From: an uncultured Aquimarina sp.
Lineage (GTDB): Bacteria; Bacteroidota; Bacteroidia; Flavobacteriales; Flavobacteriaceae
Reading direction: 5' to 3'
Length of the DNA stretch: 64,000 nucleotides
NCBI RefSeq assembly: GCF_947496855.1
Contig: NZ_CANMED010000008.1
Location: forward strand, 202,509-266,508
Translations under genes and position numbers: made by a program
The notes under the pieces: model-generated
Told to the model about the DNA's origin: nothing
Seen by the model: only the letters and a program-made list of their open reading frames with translations
Database searches by the model: none
Part shown: positions 8,322 to 17,648 of the stretch, one piece after another
Layout of the letters: every line of letters starts with the position of its first letter
Position numbering within the stretch: position 1 is the first letter of the stretch

Positions 8322-11174
8322 ATGATGATAAAAACAATTTCTAACACACTTATTGGAGCTTTTTTATGTAGTATCCCATTTACTGCAATTGCTCAAACAA
8401 CTAACAAAGAACTTGAAGTATCTACTAGTTTAGAAAATGAGGCTAAAATCCCAATAGACCCTAACGTAAAAATCGGGAAACTAGATAATGGTCTCACCTA
8501 TTACATCAGAAATAATGGAAAACCAGAAGATAAAGTAGAGTTACGACTAGTAGTAAATGCAGGATCCATTTTAGAAAATGAAAATCAATTAGGGCTTGCT
8601 CATTTTATGGAGCATATGAACTTTAATGGCACAAAGAATTTTAAAAAGAATGATCTGGTTGATTATCTACAGACTATCGGAGTTAAATTTGGTGCTGACT
8701 TAAATGCATATACCAGCTTTGATCAAACTGTGTATATTTTACCTATCCCTAGTGATGATCCTGAAAAATTAGAAAAAGGATTCCAAATTATAGAAGATTG
8801 GGCTCATAATGCGGAACTTACAGAAGAAGGTATTGATGGAGAAAGAGGTGTCGTGCTAGAAGAATATCGAATAGGTAAAGGTGCTAATGAAAGAATGCTT
8901 CAAAAATACTTACCTATAATTGCCTATAATTCTAAATATTCTGAACGTTTGCCTATAGGTACAAAAGAAAATCTAGAAAACTTTAAATATGAAGATGTAA
9001 GAAGCTTTTATAAAGATTGGTACAGACCAGATCTAATGTCAGTAATTGCTGTTGGGGATCTAGATGTTGCAACTTTAGAACAAAAGATAAAAAATCATTT
9101 CAGTGGTATCCAAATGCCAGAAAATCCTAAAAAAAGAGAAACATATGATACACCAAATCATGAGGAAATTCTTATTGCTGTAGTTTCAGACAAAGAAGCA
9201 TCCAACTCTATTGTAAGATTAATGTATAAAGACAGAGAGGTTTCAGAACCAATGACTACGATAGGTGATTACAGAAAAGATATTGTAGAGGGCGTTTTTA
9301 CCCAAATGATGAATAACCGCCTTAATGAACTAAGAAACAAGCCTAATCCACCTTTCGTATTTGCGGGAAGCGGCCACAGTGGTGTTTTTGCAAGAAATAA
9401 AAAAGCATATCAGTCATTTGCTTTGACTTCTGAAACTGGGCAACTTAATGCTTTAAAAGTAATTCTACAAGAGAATAAAAGAGTACAACAGTATGGATTC
9501 AAAAAAGGAGAACTAGATCGAGCAAAAAAAGATGTTACTGCAAGATGGGAAAAGTTATTCAAGGATAAGGATAAAAGAGAATCTAATAGAATCATAGGAC
9601 AGTATATTAACAATTATCTGGAACAGGAACCTATTCCAGGAATCGAATGGGAATATCAATATACCATGTCACAATTACCAACTATTAATCTAGAAGAAGT
9701 AAATAAATTAATTAAGACCTTTTTACACGATGATAATCGTGCAGTAATAATGACTGGACCAGAAAAAGATGAACTAAAACAGGTAACGAAAGAAGAAATT
9801 CTTTCCGTATTAAAAGCAGTAGAAACTACTGAAATAGAAGATTACAAAGATACAGAAGTTCGTAAAAATCTAATCGTGAACATGCCAACTCCTGGAAAAA
9901 TTCTTTCTTCTAAAACTAATAAAAAATTAGGCTATACGGTTTTAGAATTAAGCAACGGAGCAAAAATCACTTATAAAAAAACTGATTTTAAAAACGATGA
10001 AATTTTATTTTCTGCATTTAGCTTTGGAGGAAATTCTTTGTATACCGATGAAGAATATATGCAAATTGCTTTTGGAAGAGGAAGTGTTTCGCAAACTGGT
10101 TTAGGTGGACTATCACGTAATGATATGAACAAAGTAATGTCTGGTAAAATCGTAGCATTAAGCCCTTACATCATTAATATTTCTGAAGGCTTTAATGGTT
10201 TTACTACGCCTAAAGATATGGAAATACTATTCCAACAACTATACTTATACTTTACGGATGTAAATGAAGATGAAAAAGCATTTAGAACAGAGCTGGAAAA
10301 ACAAAAAGGGTTTTTAGCGAATTATCTTTCTAATCCACAAAATTATTTCAATGAAGAGTTTAATAAATTTCAATATGGAGAAAGCCCGAGATATACTGGT
10401 TTTCCTACCTCAGAAAAATTAGACGCTGTTAACTACGAACTCGCATATCAGAAGTATAAAGAGCGATTTGCAGGTGCGGGTGGTTTCAATTTTTATCTAG
10501 TAGGGAATATTGATGATGCTAAACTAAAAGAATATGCAGAAAAGTATATTGCTAGTTTACCTGACACAGGTAAAGAAGAAACCTATAAAGTTTCTGATTT
10601 TAGGCCAATATTCGGAGCTCATGAAAAGATAGTATATAAAGGTAAAGATCCTAAAAGCTCTGTTAATATTATTTGGAGAGGCGAAACAGAATACAACAAA
10701 TCCGAAGATTTGGCCATAAAAGCCCTAGGAGAAATCCTTTCTATTAAATTAATTGAAAAATTGAGAGAAGAGGAAAGTGGTGTATATGGCGTTGGTGCCA
10801 GAGGAAAACTGAACAAACTCCCTTATGGAAGTTATAACTTTAGTATTAGTTTTCCTTGTGGACCGGAAAACGTAAAAAAATTAACTGATGCCGCTATTGC
10901 CGAATTAAAAAGGATCATAAAAGATGGACCAACCGATAAGGATCTTGCTAAAATTAAAGAATCTAGACTATTAGATTATAAAGAAAAAAGTAAACAAAAC
11001 TCCTTTTGGTTGAGCAATCTTCAGAGTGCTGATTATAATCAAACACCAATGCAACAAGAAGAAACCTATACTGAAGCTATTACAAAGTTATCCAAACAAG
11101 ATATTCAGAATGTGGCAAAAAAATACGTAGACACGGGATATATTTTGGGTGTATTAATGCCAGAAAAAGAATAA
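8322..11174 (+). CDS. Exported M16 (insulinase/PqqL-like) zinc metallopeptidase
   Basis: A 950-residue periplasmic or envelope peptidase. A signal peptide (residues 1-24, ending TAIAQ) precedes two M16 halves. The inverted zinc motif HFMEH is at His94-Glu97-His98, and VVLEEYR about 80 residues later supplies the usual downstream glutamate. The C-terminal half contains EKLREEESGVYGVG, the typical inactive-domain block. Length and two-lobe layout match PqqL-like peptidases of Bacteroidota, which degrade oligopeptides in a closed chamber; the substrate here is unknown. Flanked by a long leader and a terminator, so probably monocistronic. Confidence 0.92.
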   Translation: MMIKTISNTLIGAFLCSIPFTAIAQTTNKELEVSTSLENEAKIPIDPNVKIGKLDNGLTYYIRNNGKPEDKVELRLVVNAGSILENENQLGLAHFMEHMNFNGTKNFKKNDLVDYLQTIGVKFGADLNAYTSFDQTVYILPIPSDDPEKLEKGFQIIEDWAHNAELTEEGIDGERGVVLEEYRIGKGANERMLQKYLPIIAYNSKYSERLPIGTKENLENFKYEDVRSFYKDWYRPDLMSVIAVGDLDVATLEQKIKNHFSGIQMPENPKKRETYDTPNHEEILIAVVSDKEASNSIVRLMYKDREVSEPMTTIGDYRKDIVEGVFTQMMNNRLNELRNKPNPPFVFAGSGHSGVFARNKKAYQSFALTSETGQLNALKVILQENKRVQQYGFKKGELDRAKKDVTARWEKLFKDKDKRESNRIIGQYINNYLEQEPIPGIEWEYQYTMSQLPTINLEEVNKLIKTFLHDDNRAVIMTGPEKDELKQVTKEEILSVLKAVETTEIEDYKDTEVRKNLIVNMPTPGKILSSKTNKKLGYTVLELSNGAKITYKKTDFKNDEILFSAFSFGGNSLYTDEEYMQIAFGRGSVSQTGLGGLSRNDMNKVMSGKIVALSPYIINISEGFNGFTTPKDMEILFQQLYLYFTDVNEDEKAFRTELEKQKGFLANYLSNPQNYFNEEFNKFQYGESPRYTGFPTSEKLDAVNYELAYQKYKERFAGAGGFNFYLVGNIDDAKLKEYAEKYIASLPDTGKEETYKVSDFRPIFGAHEKIVYKGKDPKSSVNIIWRGETEYNKSEDLAIKALGEILSIKLIEKLREEESGVYGVGARGKLNKLPYGSYNFSISFPCGPENVKKLTDAAIAELKRIIKDGPTDKDLAKIKESRLLDYKEKSKQNSFWLSNLQSADYNQTPMQQEETYTEAITKLSKQDIQNVAKKYVDTGYILGVLMPEKE

Positions 11175-11196
11175 TTTACACTTATTATTCATCCCG

Positions 11197-11228
11197 AAGG
11201 CCATCAGTTTCAGCTAATGGCCTTTTTT
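11197..11228 (+). terminator. Rho-independent terminator after the M16 peptidase
   Basis: An 8-bp GC-rich stem AAGGCCAT/ATGGCCTT (11197-11204, 11217-11224) with a 12-base loop, running into six T. It lies 22 bases after the stop codon. Confidence 0.88.
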
Positions 11229-11307
11229 ATTAAACACTGTTAATATTTTTCATTTTTATAATGTATAATTAATTGTATTTTTATCGCTTAAATCCAAATC
11301 TCCCCAC

Positions 11308-12072
11308 ATGGGTAAAATAATAGCGATTGCCAATCAAAAAGGTGGTGTTGGTAAAACAACCACTTCTGTAAATTTAGCAGCTTCTCTAGGAGTATTAGAG
11401 AAAAAAGTACTACTTATAGATGCAGACCCTCAAGCCAATGCGACTTCAGGACTAGGACTAGATGTAGAAAGTATTGAAAAAGGAACCTATCAGATTCTGG
11501 AACATACTATTAAACCTGAAGAGGCAATATTAGAGACTAATTCTCCTAATGTAGATATTATACCAGCACATATTGATCTGGTAGCTATAGAGATTGAACT
11601 AGTAGATAAAGACGAACGAGAATATATGCTAAAGAAGGCTATTGAGCATCTTAAATCAGCATATGATTATATTTTAATCGATTGTGCGCCATCACTTGGA
11701 CTGTTAACACTTAATGCGCTTACAGCATCAGATTCAGTAATTATTCCTATTCAATGCGAATACTTTGCACTTGAAGGATTAGGTAAATTATTAAATACAA
11801 TAAAAAGTGTTCAGAAAATCCACAATCAACATCTCGATATCGAAGGGTTGTTATTAACAATGTATGATTCAAGATTGCGATTATCCAATCAAGTTGTCGA
11901 AGAAGTACAAAAACATTTTAATGAAATGGTTTTCAAAACAATCATTCAACGAAATATCCGTTTAAGCGAAGCACCTAGTTATGGTGAAAGTATAATAAAT
12001 TACGATGCTTCTAGTAAAGGTGCTAGCAATTACCTAAGTTTGGCGCACGAGATTATAAAGAAAAATAGTTAA
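11308..12072 (+). CDS. parA: Chromosome-partitioning ATPase ParA/Soj
   Basis: A 254-residue deviant-Walker ParA ATPase: KGGVGKTTTS at residues 11-20, LLIDADPQANATSGLG and LIDCAPSLGLLTLNAL. With ParB it segregates the replication-origin region on the nucleoid. The ParB gene follows after six bases. The cluster continues with dapB and lepB, an arrangement I associate with flavobacterial chromosomes rather than plasmids. Confidence 0.96.
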   Translation: MGKIIAIANQKGGVGKTTTSVNLAASLGVLEKKVLLIDADPQANATSGLGLDVESIEKGTYQILEHTIKPEEAILETNSPNVDIIPAHIDLVAIEIELVDKDEREYMLKKAIEHLKSAYDYILIDCAPSLGLLTLNALTASDSVIIPIQCEYFALEGLGKLLNTIKSVQKIHNQHLDIEGLLLTMYDSRLRLSNQVVEEVQKHFNEMVFKTIIQRNIRLSEAPSYGESIINYDASSKGASNYLSLAHEIIKKNS

Positions 12073-12078
12073 GGATTC

Positions 12079-12984
12079 ATGGCGAAGGCAACAAAAAAAC
12101 AAGCTTTAGGCAGAGGGCTATCGGCTTTACTGAAAGACCCGGAAAATGATATCAAATCGGCAGAGGATAAAAACGCTGATAAAGTGGTTGGAAACATTAT
12201 AGAATTGGATCTCAATAGTATTGAAGTAAATCCTTTTCAGCCCCGTACAAGTTTTAACGATGAGACACTTCAAGAACTTGCTACTTCTATAAAAGAAATA
12301 GGTGTAATTCAACCGATTACAGTTCGTAAATTAGATTTTGACAAGTATCAGCTAGTAAGTGGAGAAAGACGATTTAGAGCTTCTAAATTAGTTGGGTTAA
12401 AAACCATCCCTGCGTATATTCGTATTGCTAATGATCAGGAATCGTTGACAATGGCACTGGTAGAAAACATCCAACGTCAGGATCTAGACCCTATAGAAAT
12501 TTCATTATCGTATCAGAGATTAATTGATGAGATTCAATTAACTCAAGAACAATTAAGTGATCGTGTAGGTAAAAAAAGATCTACAATCGCTAATTACTTA
12601 AGATTATTAAAATTAGATCCTATTGTACAAACTGGTATTCGAGATGGGTTTATCACGATGGGTCACGGAAGAGCATTGATTAACATCCAGGATCAGCAAC
12701 AACAACTGGATATTTACGAAAAAATTATTGGAGATTCGTTATCCGTTCGTAACACTGAAAAATTAGTTAGGTCTTTAAACAATAAAGAAGAAAAACCTAC
12801 TACTGAAAAATCGGAAAGTAAAGCTCCCCAATATATATTAAAAGGAATCAAAGATTTCTCGGAATATTTTGGAGCAAAGATTGACGTAAAGGTTTCCAGT
12901 AACGGACGTGGGAAATTGATTATCCCGTTTTCTTCAGAAGAAGATTTTAAACGCCTAAAGAAACTCATTGACAGTGAAAATTAA
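12079..12984 (+). CDS. parB: Chromosome-partitioning protein ParB
   Basis: A 301-residue ParB CTPase and DNA clamp. The N-terminal segment ALGRGLSALL is the usual ParA-stimulating peptide region. NPFQPRTSF and GERRFRASKLVGL form the CTP-binding domain, a helix-turn-helix (TQEQLSDRVGKKRSTIANYLRLLKL region) binds parS, and MGHGRALI follows. The C-terminal ~75 residues are the dimerisation region. Its 3' end overlaps the next gene. I did not find a full parS near the locus. Confidence 0.96.
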   Translation: MAKATKKQALGRGLSALLKDPENDIKSAEDKNADKVVGNIIELDLNSIEVNPFQPRTSFNDETLQELATSIKEIGVIQPITVRKLDFDKYQLVSGERRFRASKLVGLKTIPAYIRIANDQESLTMALVENIQRQDLDPIEISLSYQRLIDEIQLTQEQLSDRVGKKRSTIANYLRLLKLDPIVQTGIRDGFITMGHGRALINIQDQQQQLDIYEKIIGDSLSVRNTEKLVRSLNNKEEKPTTEKSESKAPQYILKGIKDFSEYFGAKIDVKVSSNGRGKLIIPFSSEEDFKRLKKLIDSEN

Positions 12985-13576
12985 GTCCTTTTATATTATT
13001 TTATTCTTATTTTTTTGTATTCATCCTATTTTTTCTCAAGAGGAAAATGAAAACGAAGAACTAAAAGTGGTTACAGAAGAAGTAGCTGTTAAAAAGAAGA
13101 AAAAAAAGAAGAAAAAAATAATTCCTTATGAACCCTTAGCTCCTGCGAGAGCGGCTTTTTATTCAGCTATCTTACCAGGATTGGGACAAGCACATACCGG
13201 AAAATATTGGAAAATACCTATTGTTTATGGTGCGCTAGGAGCCGGAATATACTATTATAAATTTAATAATGATTTGTATATTGAAGCTCGTGACTTTTAC
13301 AAAGGAAGATTAGCAGGTCTTCCCGACGGAGACAATAGATTATCTATTCTTGATAATGAACAATTAATAGATCGACAACGACGCTTTAGAAAAGATCAGG
13401 AATTATCAATAATGATTACGGTAGGTCTGTATGTATTAAATATCATTGATGCAAACGTAACTGCTCATTTACAGCAATTTAACGTTTCTAAAGACTTAAC
13501 TTTTGAACCAAAAATAAATTTTAACGAATTAGGCGGCAAACCAAATTACGGTATGTCACTAAATTATAGTTTCTAA
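12974..13576 (+). CDS. DUF5683 membrane-associated protein
   Basis: About 200 residues: signal peptide (FYIILFLFFCIHPIFSQ), a lysine-rich low-complexity stretch (KKKKKKKKK near residue 44), then the DUF5683 block PARAAFYSAILPGLGQ with hydrophobic segments around VYGALGAGIYYY. Function is unknown; the domain is typical of Bacteroidota and usually sits next to parAB and dapB as here. I chose GTG 12974 (MKIKSFY) over TTG 12968; either start overlaps the end of parB. Confidence 0.82.
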   Translation: MKIKSFYIILFLFFCIHPIFSQEENENEELKVVTEEVAVKKKKKKKKKIIPYEPLAPARAAFYSAILPGLGQAHTGKYWKIPIVYGALGAGIYYYKFNNDLYIEARDFYKGRLAGLPDGDNRLSILDNEQLIDRQRRFRKDQELSIMITVGLYVLNIIDANVTAHLQQFNVSKDLTFEPKINFNELGGKPNYGMSLNYSF

Positions 13577-13602
13577 ATTTTATAACCACCATCACCAAAA
13601 AT

Positions 13603-14301
13603 ATGAAGATTGCGCTACTAGGATATGGCAGAATGGGCAAAACCATAGAAAAAATTGCAACCGACAGAGGTCATACTATTGTACTCACCGTAGACAAAGA
13701 CGATACAGCATATGATGTATCTGTGGCTGATGTAGCTATTGATTTTAGTATTCCTTCCGCAGCAGTAAATAATATTACTAACTGCTTTAATGCTCATGTG
13801 CCTATTGTATCTGGAACTACAGGTTGGTTAGATCATTATGATCATATCATATCATTATGCGAAGAAAAAAAAGGGGGGTTTATTTACGCATCAAATTATA
13901 GTTTAGGGGTTAATTTGTTTTTTGAATTAAACAAAAAATTAGCCAAAATGATGAATCCAATAGAAGGATATAACATTCACATGGAAGAAATTCATCATAC
14001 TCAGAAATTGGATGCTCCTAGCGGAACCGCAATTACCTTAGCAGAAGGTATTATAGAAAACACTGATAAAGATGCTTGGCAATTAGACAAAGGAAACGAT
14101 AATGAGATTCCTATTGTAGCAAAAAGAATAGAAAACGTTCCGGGTACTCATACTGTTACCTATACATCAGCAGTAGATGATATAGAAATTAAGCATACTG
14201 CACATAATCGTCAGGGATTCGCTCTTGGTGCTGTTGTAGCTGCAGAATGGTTATCTGGTAAAACAGGAGTTTTCGGGATGAAAGACGTTTTAGGTCTATA
14301 A
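13603..14301 (+). CDS. dapB: 4-hydroxy-tetrahydrodipicolinate reductase
   Basis: Reduces hydroxy-tetrahydrodipicolinate with NAD(P)H in the diaminopimelate/lysine pathway. The 232-residue protein has the nucleotide-binding GYGRMGKTIE near the N-terminus, SGTTGW, SNYSLGVN and the catalytic signature EIHHTQKLDAPSGTA. The length is short compared with the enterobacterial enzyme (about 270) but typical for Bacteroidota. It lies between the DUF5683 gene and lepB in a same-strand cluster. Confidence 0.96.
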   Translation: MKIALLGYGRMGKTIEKIATDRGHTIVLTVDKDDTAYDVSVADVAIDFSIPSAAVNNITNCFNAHVPIVSGTTGWLDHYDHIISLCEEKKGGFIYASNYSLGVNLFFELNKKLAKMMNPIEGYNIHMEEIHHTQKLDAPSGTAITLAEGIIENTDKDAWQLDKGNDNEIPIVAKRIENVPGTHTVTYTSAVDDIEIKHTAHNRQGFALGAVVAAEWLSGKTGVFGMKDVLGL

Positions 14302-14365
14302 CTAAAAAAAGAAAAAGTGTAACACTTTTGATGTTACTTACACTTATACTAAAAACATATATAGA

Positions 14366-15943
14366 ATGACACTATCAGAATGGTTTATATTTTTCGTGGC
14401 GGTACAAGTAATACATTTCTTAGGAACTTGGAAATTATACGTTAAAGCAGGAAGAAAAGCTTGGGAAGCAGGAGTACCAGTATACAATGCAGTAGTATTA
14501 ATGAAAATAATTAATCGTCCGTGGTGGTGGGTTATATTATTGTTTATCCCTGTGATCAATGTAATCATGCTTCCTGTAATATGGGTAGAAACCATTAGAA
14601 GTTTTGGAAAAAACACCACAACAGATACTATACTTGTAATCGTAACATTAGGATTCTATATCTACTATGTAAACTATATGCTAGATGTTAAACACATAGA
14701 AGATAGAGATCTAAAACCGAAAACTGGTACTGGAGAATGGATAAGCTCTATTCTTTTTGCAGTAGTTGCAGCTACGCTAGTGCACACATACTTTATGCAA
14801 CCATATACCATACCAACGGGGTCTTTAGAAAGAACGCTATTAGTTGGTGATTTCTTATTTGTAAGTAAATTTCATTATGGAGCTAGAACACCTATGACTG
14901 CGGTTTCTTTTCCTATGGTTCACGATACTATTCCGTTAGTTAGGACTAAATCATATAATAGCGATATACAATATCCATATTTCAGATTACCCGGTTTTCA
15001 AAAAATAAAGCGTAATGATATTGTAGTATTTAGCTGGCCAGTGGATACCGTACGCTTTTTTAGAGACCCATCTGGAATCAATGTCTATAAACCTATCGAT
15101 AAAAAATCAAATTATGTAAAACGTTGCGTAGGTATACCAGGCGACTCCTTATCAGTAGTAGATGGATATGTTCATATTAATGGGAAACAAACCGAATTAC
15201 CAGATAGAGCCCAATTACAATTTTCATATAGTGGAACTACAAAAGGAAGTCGATTTAATCCTCAAACATTATATGATAGATACAAAATAAAAGCAAAAAA
15301 CCCTCAAGAATTCGGATATAACGAGGAACGATTTTTTATTAAAGGTATCACTAAGGAATCCGCAAATAAATTTAAAAACCATCCAAACGTTGCTTCTATA
15401 AAAAGAGATATTGCTCCTAAAGGGGAAAAAGCTTATGGGGTTTTTCCTAACAACGGAAAAGTAAACTGGAATTATGATAATTTTGGTGCTATTTATATTC
15501 CTGAAGAGGGAAAAACAGTAAAAATGGATCTAAAAAGTTTTTCATTATATCGAAGAGTTATCGAAGTATATGAAGGTTCAGAAATGGGAATTGACAATAA
15601 GTTATCTGTAAATGGAACTCAGGTATTATTAAATGGAAATCCTATTGATACTTATACCTTTAAGCAAGATTACTACTGGATGATGGGTGATAATCGTCAT
15701 AATAGTGAAGATAGTCGTGCTTGGGGATATGTACCAGCAAATCACGTTGTTGGAAAACCTGTTTTTATATGGATGAGTTGGGATACCGATGCCAAAGGGC
15801 TTTTTAATAAAATAAGATGGGAACGTTTATTTACTACTGTTGGTGGTAGCGGCAAACCAGTATCGTATTTCTATTACTTCTTGATCGCACTGATTGGTTA
15901 TATAGTTTTCAGTAAATATCGTAAGAGAAAGAAATCAGCGTAA
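14366..15943 (+). CDS. lepB: Signal peptidase I (catalytically complete copy)
   Basis: Inner-membrane protease that removes Sec/Tat signal peptides. The 525-residue protein has several hydrophobic segments in the first ~105 residues, another around 128-142, then the S26 domain. The dyad is intact: Ser153 in IPTGSLERTLLVGD and Lys252 in YVKRCVGIPGD. MMGDNRHNSEDSR is the family's box E, and a C-terminal membrane span (FYYFLIALIGYIVF) follows. The long N-terminus and large insert between boxes are usual in Bacteroidota. A paralogue lacking the dyad starts three bases downstream. Confidence 0.95.
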   Translation: MTLSEWFIFFVAVQVIHFLGTWKLYVKAGRKAWEAGVPVYNAVVLMKIINRPWWWVILLFIPVINVIMLPVIWVETIRSFGKNTTTDTILVIVTLGFYIYYVNYMLDVKHIEDRDLKPKTGTGEWISSILFAVVAATLVHTYFMQPYTIPTGSLERTLLVGDFLFVSKFHYGARTPMTAVSFPMVHDTIPLVRTKSYNSDIQYPYFRLPGFQKIKRNDIVVFSWPVDTVRFFRDPSGINVYKPIDKKSNYVKRCVGIPGDSLSVVDGYVHINGKQTELPDRAQLQFSYSGTTKGSRFNPQTLYDRYKIKAKNPQEFGYNEERFFIKGITKESANKFKNHPNVASIKRDIAPKGEKAYGVFPNNGKVNWNYDNFGAIYIPEEGKTVKMDLKSFSLYRRVIEVYEGSEMGIDNKLSVNGTQVLLNGNPIDTYTFKQDYYWMMGDNRHNSEDSRAWGYVPANHVVGKPVFIWMSWDTDAKGLFNKIRWERLFTTVGGSGKPVSYFYYFLIALIGYIVFSKYRKRKKSA

Positions 15944-15946
15944 TTC

Positions 15947-16633
15947 ATGAACAGAAATGGAAAAATACTTATTGGTGCTAGTATCATAGTAATTGGTTTT
16001 TTTCTATTCATAGTTTATGGAACGGATTTATGTCGATATTATCAGAACGCTAGTACTGCAAATGCTCCTACATTACCTATAGGAAGTAGAATGTTAGTTT
16101 CATCACTGGTAAAACCTAATCGATTAGATTTTGTAACCTTTAAAATAGGAGATTCTTCGTTTGGAAGAGGCAGAATAATTCAAAGATTAGTTGGCATTCC
16201 TAATGATACTTTAGAAATAAAAAATGGAGATTTACATGTCAATGGGGATAATATAGATATTTCTATTAATTTAGCCCACAGGTATAGAATTCCTTTAAAA
16301 ACAGCTGAATTAATTAAAGAAGATTTATTGTATATGTATGATGGATCACCATATTATTATCCAAATAATGACACTGTCATTTTATTTATTCCAAAGAATA
16401 TCGCAGCTAGTAATAATCTAGAAAATTATCGTGTTATTGAGAATAAAGATAATTTTGATAGCCACATCTTTTCTGTTTATAATCAGAAATGGAATAAAGA
16501 TAATTTTGGTCCTCTAATATTGAAAGAGAATGAATATTTTGTTTTGGGAGATAACAGAGATAATTCTAACGATTCTAGATACACTGGACCAATTCTTCAA
16601 GAGCAAATTGTAGGAAAAGCTGTTAGATTCTAA
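15947..16633 (+). CDS. LepB-like S26 paralogue lacking the Ser/Lys dyad
   Basis: A 228-residue signal-peptidase-I-like protein with one N-terminal membrane span (about residues 7-24) and a recognisable S26 fold. In the box B equivalent STANAPTL the nucleophile position is Ala38, where the full-length LepB has Ser in GSLERTL. In RIIQRLVGIPND the general base is Gln79 instead of the Lys of VKRCVGIPGD. Box E, LGDNRDNSNDSR, is intact. It therefore looks like a pseudoprotease, perhaps structural or regulatory for the LepB three bases upstream. This reading rests on motif alignment by eye. Confidence 0.85.
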   Translation: MNRNGKILIGASIIVIGFFLFIVYGTDLCRYYQNASTANAPTLPIGSRMLVSSLVKPNRLDFVTFKIGDSSFGRGRIIQRLVGIPNDTLEIKNGDLHVNGDNIDISINLAHRYRIPLKTAELIKEDLLYMYDGSPYYYPNNDTVILFIPKNIAASNNLENYRVIENKDNFDSHIFSVYNQKWNKDNFGPLILKENEYFVLGDNRDNSNDSRYTGPILQEQIVGKAVRF

Positions 16634-16638
16634 ACACC

Positions 16639-17262
16639 ATGAAAACCACCCTACTCCATCCTATGTATTTTGGATCCATTGAGCAATATGTTACAATGGC
16701 TCAATCAGATTCGATTGTTTTTGAAAATGAAGATAACTATCAAAAACAAACCTATCGCAATAGAACTTACATCTATGGAGCTAATGGTAAACTCTTATTA
16801 ACCATACCCATAAAACATATAGGTAATGGAACGAAACAATTATATAAGAATGTCCGTATAGAAAATGAATTCCCTTGGCAATTACACCATTGGAAATCCC
16901 TTCAGTCTGCTTATAGAACCTCTCCTTTTTTTGAATATTATGAAGATGAATTAATTCATCTTTTCGAAAAAAGAAAAGATTTTTTACTGGATTTTAATTA
17001 CGAATGTATGGAGGTTATTTTTGATTGCCTTCAATCAAGCACTTCATACTCCAAAACAAGAGATTATCAAAAAGATCATGAAGATCGCAATGATATGAGA
17101 ATCTTAGTCAGTTCTAAAAAAGAAGATACGTACGAATTAGATACATACATTCAGGTATTTTCGGACAAACATGGTTTTATTCCTAATCTTTCTATTTTGG
17201 ACCTTTTATTTAATGAAGGAACAAATACACTTACTTATCTAGAAAATCAATCAATTTCTTGA
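16639..17262 (+). CDS. WbqC-like family protein
   Basis: A 207-residue soluble protein of the WbqC family, seen in the N-terminal HPMYFGSIEQYVTM, DNYQKQTYRNRTYI and LLTIPIKH and in LDLLFNEG near the end. Members occur in O-antigen clusters and next to lepB in Bacteroidota. The biochemical activity is not established. Five bases separate it from the LepB paralogue, and its TGA overlaps the next ATG by one base. Confidence 0.85.
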   Translation: MKTTLLHPMYFGSIEQYVTMAQSDSIVFENEDNYQKQTYRNRTYIYGANGKLLLTIPIKHIGNGTKQLYKNVRIENEFPWQLHHWKSLQSAYRTSPFFEYYEDELIHLFEKRKDFLLDFNYECMEVIFDCLQSSTSYSKTRDYQKDHEDRNDMRILVSSKKEDTYELDTYIQVFSDKHGFIPNLSILDLLFNEGTNTLTYLENQSIS

Positions 17263-17570
17263 TGTTTCGACTAATTATACATTACGGATTTCATTTTTTA
17301 ATCCCTTTAGCTATTGCTTTACTTTTTTTTCCTAAACATTGGAAAAAAGTATACCTCATTTTTCTTGGAGCCATGTTGATTGATATAGATCACCTCTTAG
17401 CAGATCCAATTTTTGATCCAAATCGATGTAGTATTGGATTTCACATTTTACACGGTTTGTATGCCATAATCATATATACTCTTTTATTATTTCCTAAAAA
17501 AACAAGAGTTGTGGGTATAGCACTACTTTGGCATATTATTACAGATCAATTAGACTGTTGGATGATGTAA
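17262..17570 (+). CDS. DUF6122 small membrane protein
   Basis: A 102-residue, strongly hydrophobic protein with about four membrane segments and conserved polar positions (HYGFHFLIP, LIDIDHLLADPIFDP, HILHGLYA, WHIITDQLD). These histidines and aspartates resemble membrane metal-dependent hydrolases such as YdjM, but the function is unknown. ATG 17262 overlaps the WbqC stop codon (TGATG), indicating translational coupling at the end of the parAB-lepB cluster. Confidence 0.78.
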   Translation: MFRLIIHYGFHFLIPLAIALLFFPKHWKKVYLIFLGAMLIDIDHLLADPIFDPNRCSIGFHILHGLYAIIIYTLLLFPKKTRVVGIALLWHIITDQLDCWMM

Positions 17571-17648
17571 ATGTGCTTATTTAGAAAATATTCTTTACAT
17601 TTAGTACAAAACTAGTTGTACATATTTCTTTTTTAATCCTCTTTACTT

